64,000 nt of DNA from contig NW_003101681.1 in assembly GCF_000003855.2 (NCBI RefSeq), positions 1,805,893 to 1,869,892 on the forward strand. Reading direction: 5' to 3'. The notes under the pieces were generated by a model. The model saw only the letters and a list, made by a program, of their open reading frames with translations. It searched no databases and was not told the origin of the DNA. Within the stretch, counting starts at the first letter, position 1, and each line of letters begins with the position of its first letter. Below, in pieces: positions 56,542 to 64,000 of the stretch. A program made the translations under genes and the position numbers. The DNA comes from Blastomyces gilchristii SLH14081 (lineage: Eukaryota > Ascomycota > Eurotiomycetes > Onygenales > Ajellomycetaceae).

Positions 56542-56807
56542 TGACAGACTGTATCTGATTAATTATATAGATCATTTCATTACACTTCATAGATTCTACT
56601 GAAAGCTTCAATTCTCAGTCATCAATTCTCAGTTAAAAAATTCACAGAATTTCTATTCTTTCACTCTCAAGCTTTACTACATATATGTATAAATATTCAC
56701 TCTGATCACCGATTTTTGTACTTTCTCTTTTTTTCTTCTTTAATGTTTTTCACTTTTATATTATAAGATCTATATATTATACTGATCTATTCAGCGTAGG
56801 CCTCTTA
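56542..56807 (+). repeat. Family-2 3' LTR
   Basis: 266 bp, the same length as the 5' LTR. Preceded by a purine stretch (TGAAAAGAAG) that could be the polypurine tract. Confidence 0.85.
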
Positions 56808-56866
56808 TATTAAAGTTTATTGTAATTGATTTACAAAGATAAGTATTAGACAGAAATAAGTGTTAG

Positions 56867-57049
56867 TGTAAAAATAAGTACTTACAGGCAATTATTCAGA
56901 GATTTGCAGCTTAATGTGATAAATACTGATAACTATTAAAAGTATTCCTAATAAAAAGATAAATGTAAAGATTAAATGTATAATAATATTCAAACTGAAT
57001 TATGAATAGTAATTATGAACTTTCATCTATATAATTGAATATAATCAAG
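56867..57049 (+). repeat. Truncated family-1 LTR
   Basis: Begins TGTAAAAATAAGTACTT and follows the family-1 LTR for 183 bp in the orientation of the 13.9-kb element. It ends at AATCAAG where another, oppositely oriented family-1 LTR begins. AT-shifted more than the full copies. Confidence 0.8.
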
Positions 57050-57306
57050 TGTAAGAAATTCTGCTTCTTATAGATTTTTTATTTTTATTTCTATCTCTTA
57101 TATAATTAATAAAGTTAGAAGCTCTTGATTATATATAATTATATAAACTGAAGTTTATAACTACTACTCACAGCTGAGCTTGAATACTATTATATATTTA
57201 ATTTTTACATTTATTTTTCTACTGTGAATACTTTTAATAGTCATCAGTATATATTATATCAAGCTGCAAATCTTCAAATAATTATTTGTAAATACTTACT
57301 TTTATA
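57050..57306 (+). repeat. Family-1 LTR, opposite orientation
   Basis: About 257 bp, beginning TGTAAGAAATTCTGCTTC; it aligns with 58,946-59,203. Joined directly to the truncated LTR before it, so an element inserted into an older LTR of the same family. Confidence 0.8.
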
Positions 57307-57539
57307 TTTCAAATTCTGTCAATTAGTAACTATCTATTATAACTTAAAGAATTAAAAACTTATATATTTCAATCTCTGCAAACTCTACTGTAGAAACTAA
57401 GAAACAGTTATCTGACTTATAAATAATTTCTGTAAAAGAAGTTTCAAAGAACTTATTATTTATTTATAAAATATTACTTTTTATATCTGAAACAGAGAAA
57501 CTCTTTAAATCTGTAAATAAATTAATTTCAATAAAGATC
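57307..57539 (+). pseudogene. Family-1 gag 5' fragment
   Basis: Aligns with 59,204-59,435, the start of gag in the next family-1 copy (..CTTAAAGAATTAAAAACTT.. against ..CTGAAAGAACTAGAAACTT..). It is cut at 57,540 by a family-2 LTR. Strongly AT-shifted. Confidence 0.75.
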
Positions 57540-57852
57540 TAAGAGGCCTACACTGAAAAGATTGATATTAATATATAGATCTTATATAATAAAAGTGAAA
57601 AACATTAGAGAAGGAAAATAAAAAGAGAAAGTATGAGAATCAGTAATTAAAGTGAATATTTATATATATATAAGATGAAGCTTCAGAGTGAAATAATAGA
57701 AACTCTGTGAGTTCTTCAGCTGAGAATCAGTAATTGAGAATTGAGACTCTCAGTAGAAATCTTCTAAGAATTAGTAACTGAGAATCAAAGCCTTCAGTTA
57801 AAATCTATGAAGTGTAATAAAATAATTTATTAATTAAGTATAGCTTACTACA
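57540..57852 (-). repeat. Family-2 LTR, inverted, with internal duplication
   Basis: Reverse complement of the family-2 LTR. It is about 47 bp longer than the others because a segment near 57,715-57,810 (GAATCAGTAATTGAGAAT / GAATTAGTAACTGAGAAT) is duplicated in tandem. Confidence 0.75.
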
Positions 57853-58945
57853 TTAGTTCTCTCTTTTCAGAAGTGAGATAGAATTATAAGTGTGTAGTTC
57901 TCATCAGTCAAGAGCTGATATTTCAGATAATATAGAGTTCAGAGTTCATATTAGACAATTATAACTAACTTATTTTATAAGATATTATCAGTTACAGCTG
58001 TAGAGTCTTTTATTAAGAATATCTTCAATCTCTTATTTAAGTTTATTATCTTCTTCTATGATCTCTGACAGCTGTCAGTCAGAAGTCAGTTAAGAAAGAA
58101 ATAAGTCAGTGATAACACAGTTAAGTAAGCTTATATAAAAGATATCATGAATCTCTGATAATATATTAAGATAGTAATTATAACTATTTAAAACTTCTAT
58201 CACTTTATATTTAATAAAATAGTAGTTCAGTGTATGAGACAGATATATAATCTATATATTCTTAAGATTTAATTATATCAGATCTTCTATCTTATATTAT
58301 TCAACAGAGTCTTAGTGAAAATTGATTTAATTCTCTTAATCTTATTTAATACTCACTATAAAGACTTTCACTTAGTTATGAGTATCTCAGAGCTTTATTA
58401 CTATATTATCAGTAATCTGAATTAAACTGTAGAGATTCAGTGTGAACTATATAATCTCTAGAAGATTTAACACTTTTATATAATAACTGTGTATAAGAAA
58501 GGCCTCAGTGGCTGAATGGTTAATGCGGCCACCCGGTAGCACCTTGGCGTGGGAAACCAAGATGCGTGGGTTTGAAACCCGCAGGGAATACATTAAATCC
58601 GGAACTCAAGCACCTCAGATTTCTAATAAATACAGAGGTGTATAAATCACTTCAACAAATCACTCTATGTTCCTGGAATGAGAAGTTATTATCACATGTA
58701 TTTAATTGTCACTTCTTTGTATTTCCTATGTTCTTGTTATCTTGACATGATCTCAACACCTGTATTTCCTTCTATATAATCAACACTTGACCTGTATTTA
58801 ACATCACACAAGAACTCATCATAAGCTCCGCTTGTATATGAGTATAATAAAAGAGTAATAATAATAATAATAATAATAATAATGTATATAAGGAAGAATG
58901 AGCTTATATCTGTTAAAACAGTATCTCAGTTATTGATAGTAATCT
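57853..58945 (-). pseudogene. Family-2 3' end, inverted fragment
   Basis: Matches the reverse complement of 55.4-56.5 kb, including the chromodomain (about 57,960-58,060), without the first SINE. Interrupted by the second SINE (58,502-58,882) and cut at 58,945 by the family-1 LTR. With 55.4-56.8 kb it forms a large inverted repeat. Confidence 0.8.
58502..58882 (+). mobile_element. tRNA-derived SINE, copy 2
   Basis: 381 bp aligning over its full length to copy 1: A box TGGCTGAATGG, B box changed to GGTTTGAAACC, same body, tail (AAT)n. Target duplication of 14 bp: TGTGTATAAGAAAG (58,488-58,501) and TGTATATAAGGAAG (58,883-58,896), differing by two G/A changes. More C-to-T/G-to-A changes than copy 1. 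Inserted in the inverted family-2 fragment at a place intact in the other arm (near 55,510). Confidence 0.88.
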
Positions 58946-59203
58946 TGTAAGAAATCCCGCTCCTCGCGGATTCTTTACCTCTATTCCTATCTCTCGCGTA
59001 ATCAATAGGGTTAGCGGCCCTTGGCTACACACAACTATATAGACTGGAGTTTATGAATACTATTTATAACTCAGCTTAAATACTATTATATATTTAATCT
59101 CTACATTTTATCTTTCTACTGTGAATACTTCTAGTAGTTAGCAGTATATATCATGTCAAGCTATAAATACCTGAATAATTGTCTGTGAGCACTTATTCTT
59201 ACA
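58946..59203 (+). repeat. Family-1 5' LTR (second copy)
   Basis: TGTAAGAAATCCCGCTCC..TTATTCTTACA, 258 bp. CpG sites such as CCTCGCGGATTC and CTCTCGCGTAATC remain in its first 80 bp. Confidence 0.92.
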
Positions 59204-59234
59204 TTTCAAGCTCAGTCAGTCAGTAACTGCTTAT

Positions 59235-60340
59235 TATAACTGAAAGAACTAGAAACTTATATACTTTAATCTCTGTGAACTCTACTGCAGACACTCAGAA
59301 GCAGTTATCTGAATTATGAATAACTCTTATGAAAGAAGTCTCAGAGAACTTATTAATTACTTACAGAATATTATTCTCTATATCTGTGATAGAGAAACTC
59401 TCTGAACTTATAAATAAATCAATCTTAGTAAAGAACATTCTTAAGCATCTCTTATAAAATTAAGTTATTTTTCTATAAGAAATACTTACTGTCTGTAAAC
59501 ACTCTTAAACTGAGTCTCTAGACATAATCTTCAGAGATACTTATAAACTGAAAAGAAACTTTCTTAAGCTGTAATTACTTAAGATTACTTATCAAATTAT
59601 AATCTATAAAAGCTTTTATAAGTTTGTATTTAAAATTAACTCATAAGTCTGACTATATAATATAAAAGATGAAGAAGCTATTATCTATATAATGACAGAT
59701 CTCTACTAAACTGAAGTTAAGAACTGACTGAATTATCTAGAAAATAATTATAAGAGATTCTGCTAATCTATTCTCAAGATCTATCTAGAGAATAAGTTAA
59801 GAGACTTTATAAGCTAAATAGAGAACATCTGAGCTATAATTATTAATATTAGAAAAAGAGATGAGAAATCTGATAAAGACTACTCACAGTACTTCATAGA
59901 ATTATAATATGAATTAAGATCTGTGAAAACAGAGCTCTGAAATAAGATCTGAATAATGATATTTATAAAGAAGCTGAATAAAGAGATACAGAATAAACTC
60001 ATTAAGCAAGACTCTAAGTTCTTAACTCTGAAGAAACTGATAACTCTTATTCACTACTTGTGAATCACTGTAAGAGTTATAGATCTATAAAGAGTAAATC
60101 ACTGACTGACTCTGTAAGAATCAGAATAACAGAGAACAGATTTGTTAGAAAAAGATAATAAGATACAGAGAGATTTATATCTGACTACTGAGTAGATAGA
60201 GAGAGTTTCATAAGCTTCTATAAATAGAGTATATAATAGAGAGATTAAGAAAAAGAGACTCTGCTTTATCTGTTTTAAATCAGAACATCTTCATATAAAG
60301 TGTCTGAATAAATTAAAATAGAAATTTAAGAAGTTACAGA
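59235..60340 (+). pseudogene. Family-1 gag relic (second copy)
   Basis: Colinear with the gag of the first copy; zinc knuckle CFICFKSEHLHIKC intact at about 60,262-60,303. Internal frames broken by TAA/TAG/TGA. Confidence 0.8.
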
Positions 60341-60959
60341 CAGAGTCAGTAACAGTCTTCTTAAGAGTCTTAAAGCTGATATTCAAATCTGTTACTTCTC
60401 TGATGAAAATACTTACTTATAGAAAGAGATCACACTGCAGTACTGCTATTCTGTAAGTATAAGAAGTATTAATGAACTCAGAATCTCAGGTCACTATAGT
60501 GTCTCTAAAGCTCATAAAGTGAATGAGCTGAATAATGAAAACTGAGAATCTGCTCTTATAATAAGCAGAGTGTGAGAACTCAGACCTGAGAACTGAGAGA
60601 CTTATAAGAGTTATCTTTGAATTACAAGATCTCTTCAGAATCTGAAGAAGATTTGCAGAAACTGTGATTATTACAGATATCACAGATAATATATACTTAA
60701 AACTTATATAACTTCAAAGACACAATTCACACATAGCTGTTCATAAGTCAGGTTTATACTTTCAATCAGTGTTAATAAACTCACTTACAGAGATAGAATC
60801 AGTTGATGCTATAGAGTTAGTTAGAGAAGATAAGCTCATCTATATAATAACTTTATAAATGTCTGAGAACTTCATGATTATGAAAACTGAGCTTCAGATA
60901 TCAGAGAAATATCAAGATCTCATAGAGATATTCAGTTCAGTAAAGACAGCTGAGCTTTC

Positions 60960-63900
60960 TTCTTACTATGAGAAGAATCTAATAATAGATTTAATAGAAG
61001 AATAGAAACTCTTCTGAGAACTAATCTATAAGCTCTCTTACTATGAGACAGAGATCTTACAGATCTATATAAAGAAGAATCTGAAGAATGACTTTATCTG
61101 ATCTTCACAGATCTTCATGAAAGCCTCTGTGATATTTGTAAAGAAGAAGAACAGAGATCTCAGATTGTGTATAGACTATTATAATCTGAACTTCAAGATA
61201 ATAAAGAGTCACTACTCTCTATCTCTGATTGAGAATGTGATCAACTGTCTTATAAGAGCTGTTATATTCATATAACTGAATGTAATCAATGTATATACAC
61301 AGCTGTAAATACAGTCTGAGAATGAATGAAAGACTGTCTTCAGAACTGTACTGAGATTATTTGAATATTTAGTGATATCTTTTGATTTAATTAATACTTT
61401 CACAGTATTTCAGTCTTTCATTAATAAAACACTTCATATATATCTGAATGTCTTCATGATAATATATCTGAATGATATGATGATATACTTTATAAAGAAG
61501 AAAGAACACACTGAGCATGTATAAAGTGTATTGAAGATCTTAGATGAGACAGAACTGTATATTAAGCTTGTGAAGTATAACTTCAGTGTCTGTCAAATTA
61601 ATTTCCTAGAATATGTAATCACTGCAGATGATATTCAGATGAAATCTTTACAGATTGAGACTATTCTATCATGACTGAAGTTAACTAGTATTCATGAGAT
61701 TCAGATCTTTCTAAGCTTTGTGAATTTCTATAGATAGTTTATCTTTACATTTATGAGAATCTTCTTAACTCTTATAGATATGCTGAAGAATGAAAATAAG
61801 AAGAAGTCATTCTATGAATAGAGAATGAAAAGATTATTAAGAAGAGAGAGCTGTGAGAACTTTCTTATCTCAGAAGCTCATAAGATTTTTATAAGATTAA
61901 AACAGATATTTACAGACACAGTGATACTATTTCACTTTGATTTCTTACTCTTAATCAGATTGAAGATAGATGTCTTCTTCTTTGTAATTTCAGAAATAGT
62001 CTCATAACTACAGTCAAATGAGAACTGGGTTTCAGTGGTCTTTTTCTCACAGAAGATGCAATCTGTGAAGATCAACTATAACATTTATAATTAGAAGCTT
62101 CTTATAATAGTGAAATTCTTCTATCACTGATATCACTACTTTGAGAGCCTTGTAATTAGACTGACCGTGTGACCGTGTCTGAGACCAGGACCAGATTTTT
62201 TGATAGTCTCATTACCAATTCAACTGATCCCATTACACAGTTTTAACATTAGATAGTAGTTTCATACTGTCTCAGTGAAACTTACTGTCTACTCTTGTCA
62301 CATTTTCCAAATGAGACTATGATTTTCACTTCTCAATTTAAATTATTTTTATTGCTTTAAATGACTTTAAATCTCATTTGAGCATTACCAAAAAGTGTTA
62401 CTTTTTAAAAAATTAAAAATAGTCTAAAAAAAACCTTAAAATGTCTAAAAATAGTAACTTTATGCCAAGAATGGGACTAAATGAGATGAAATGAGACCAC
62501 TTTCTCATTTTTTTCAAGTCATGGTTTCATTTTAAGATCTGATATATAGTCACTTTACATGTTTTTTTGATAGCCAGTCCCAGCGGGATTCACGCCAAGA
62601 AATGTATGAGACCAGACCAAATGAGACCAAATGTGAAATTCATGGTCCCGGCGGCCAGTCTACTTGTAATAGTGATTACTGTTAGAACTGATTATAATAG
62701 CTTTCAACAGTGTACTTCAATCAAGAAACTCTCACAGCAGCAGATTTACTGAGCTCAGAGACTAAGTAAGTTCTGATTCAAGATAGAACATATCAAGAGA
62801 ACTAAGAACTCAGTGAATGAACTCTCTCACAGATCAGACTATGTTAAGAAGGCCAGAATAACAGATATAGAGAAACTAGAGAAGACAGAAAAGCTTCATG
62901 AAATGCTTAGACTGAGTGTTATAAAGAGATTGACTGAAGAGTCTCTTAATCTCTTATAAGAGAAGAAAGAGAAGAAAGAGAAGAAGTCTGTATAACTACT
63001 CTCTACAACACTAAGAGTCAACACTCTAAGAATCTTCACAAGAATTCTTGAAGAGAGTATCTATAATCTGAAGAGATTGCAGACTTTGAAAAGTACTGTG
63101 AAAGACCTGATACAAGAGAAAACAGAGTATAAGTCTTTATAAGATCTTCTATTCAGATTGTCTGAACTGTAACTGAAGAATGAATATACTCAGCATATTT
63201 AGAAACTGCTTACAGCAGGAATCAACTCTGTAGAAATAAAGAATTAAAGAGACTTAAATAATCTCTTGTAAAGAGAGGACTGAATTTATGTACCTATAAA
63301 TAAGTTTCTATGCATAGAACTTATCAAAAGATATCATAACTCTTCTCTAGTAAGTCATTTTATAGATACTAGAACTCATGAGTTGCTTATAAGAAAATAC
63401 TTCTAATCAAAGATACAAGAACTTATGAAGAAGATAGTGAATTCTTGTACTATTTATCAGAATTCACAGATAGTGCAGTTCAGATTATATAAAGAACTTA
63501 CTTCTCTATTTATTCTGCAGAAACCTTGAAAACAGCTAGAAATGAATACTCTTATAAGTCTCTCTGAAAGCAAGAACATATATAATGCCTGCTTTGACAG
63601 TGTGCTGATGATAGTGAATTACTTTATCAAGATGACACACTTTATACTCACCTGTAAGAACTTGAAGTTAAAGAATTTAACTCATATCTTCATCTGCAAT
63701 GTGATCTGATTGCATGAATTGCCTGTAAACATTATCTCAGATAGAGAATCAATCTTCACAGAGAAGTTCTGATCTGATCTGATAACTATACTGAAGATCT
63801 TATAAGATCTAAGCATGACTTTTTATCAACAGACAGATGATCAGACAGAATGTCTGATAAGTATATTAAAACAGTATCTGCAGTACTTTGTCAATTATAA

Positions 63901-64000
63901 TCAGAATAACTGAGTGCATTGATTATCACTTACAGAGTTTATATACAACAACTCAAAGCATATCAGCACAGATAAAACCCTCTTTGAGATACTCACTGAG
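60960..64000 (+). pseudogene. Family-1 pol relic (second copy)
   Basis: RT region with YLNDMMIYF (from YLDD) near 61,468-61,494, RNase H from 61,825 (MKRLLRRESCENFLISEAHK), split at 62,157 by the MITE and resumed at 62,671. The integrase zinc-binding segment lies near 63,310-63,460 and the core with ISDRES at about 63,735. Truncated by the window end. Confidence 0.8.
62157..62662. mobile_element. hAT-like MITE (506 bp)
   Basis: Flanked by a perfect 8-bp target duplication CTTGTAAT (62,149-62,156 and 62,663-62,670). Terminal inverted repeats start TAGACTGACCG on the left and TAGACTGGCCG on the right strand. An 8-bp duplication and TA(G)-type ends fit the hAT superfamily. There is no transposase, so it is non-autonomous. 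ATGAGAC/GTCTCAT motifs recur in both orientations inside, like subterminal repeats. The paralogous site in the first family-1 copy (about 17,915) lacks the insert, giving a clean empty site. Confidence 0.85.

Larger units (their letters stand above)
42499..56807 (+). mobile_element. Ty3/Gypsy chromovirus, family 2, split by a nested element
   Basis: LTRs at 42,499-42,764 and 56,542-56,807, both 266 bp, enclose gag-protease (to 45,069) and RT-RNase H-integrase-chromodomain (from 53,299). Removing the nested family-3 element and the SINE leaves about 5.7 kb, a normal size. The reading of the RT joins across the nested element (..ASILF | VKKSDKELRFCVNY..). Dense stops make it inactive. The 5-bp host flanks of the two LTRs do not agree (AAATA / TATTA), so a target duplication is not confirmed. 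Confidence 0.85.
58946..64000 (+). mobile_element. Family-1 chromovirus, second copy (3' end outside window)
   Basis: 5' LTR at 58,946-59,203, then gag, RT, RNase H and the first part of integrase on the plus strand, colinear with the reverse complement of 13,890-21,132. The window ends in the integrase core. Frames contain many stops. Inserted in the inverted family-2 fragment; the flanking 5 bp are AATCT but the far end cannot be seen. Confidence 0.92.

Noticed and set aside
42494..56812. Target-site duplication for the family-2 element
   Set aside because: The 5 bp outside the LTRs (AAATA and TATTA) do not match, and the exact LTR ends are uncertain.
1..64000. CRISPR arrays, bacterial operons and ribosome binding sites
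   Set aside because: Introns and fungal families show a eukaryotic genome. The tandem repeats present have no unique spacers of regular length.

Overview
The window looks like a repeat-rich piece of a filamentous ascomycete genome, probably Eurotiomycetes and perhaps Onygenales. The evidence is 45-62 bp introns with GT..AG ends and CTRAY-like branch points, together with gene families that are expanded in those fungi: APH-type kinases, DUF7924, DUF3435 recombinases, F-box/ankyrin and BTB proteins, and a fungal AAA ATPase family. Composition alternates sharply between GC-balanced islands with apparently working genes and AT-rich blocks with almost no CpG and full of TGA/TAA/TAG. The blocks carry copies damaged by a RIP-like C-to-T process. 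Paired repeats show the changes falling mainly at CpG and CpC, while CpA/TpG remains common. The species call is an inference.

Layout. 1-2.4 kb: degraded DNA, including an inverted copy of a segment at 27.4-28.1 kb. 2.7-4.9 kb: a broken kinase-like gene and a broken AAA ATPase (copy 1). 5.9-9.75 kb: a gene island with a DUF7924 gene and two small spliced unknown genes ending 7 bp apart. 10.3-12.8 kb: a nearly full-length mutated AAA ATPase (copy 2). 13.9-21.1 kb: a complete but dead Ty3/Gypsy chromovirus (family 1) with 256-bp LTRs and a perfect 5-bp target duplication. 21.6-22.1 kb: AAA copy 3. 22-26.6 kb: degraded, mostly unidentified DNA. 26.9-41.4 kb: the main gene island. It holds an unknown spliced gene, an Ecl1-like gene, a ubiquitin C-terminal hydrolase gene overlapping an ankyrin gene tail to tail, an intronless APH kinase gene, a small papain-fold-like gene, truncated F-box, BTB and acyltransferase-3 genes, and a dead DUF3435 tyrosine recombinase with zinc fingers.

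41.85-42.5 kb is an almost pure A+T block. From 42.5 kb to the end is a nest of transposons. A family-2 chromovirus (42,499-56,807) is split in its reverse transcriptase by a family-3 Gypsy element (45,070-53,298). A tRNA-derived SINE lies near its 3' end. An inverted partner of the family-2 3' end (57,540-58,945) carries a second SINE. A second family-1 chromovirus starts at 58,946, runs off the window, and carries a 506-bp hAT-like MITE with a perfect 8-bp target duplication.

Insertion order can be read from the nesting: family 2 before family 3; family 2 before each SINE; the inverted family-2 piece before the second family-1 element; that element before the MITE. The paralogues give matching empty sites, which confirms several insertions. 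No bacterial-type operons, CRISPR arrays or canonical tRNA genes were seen.
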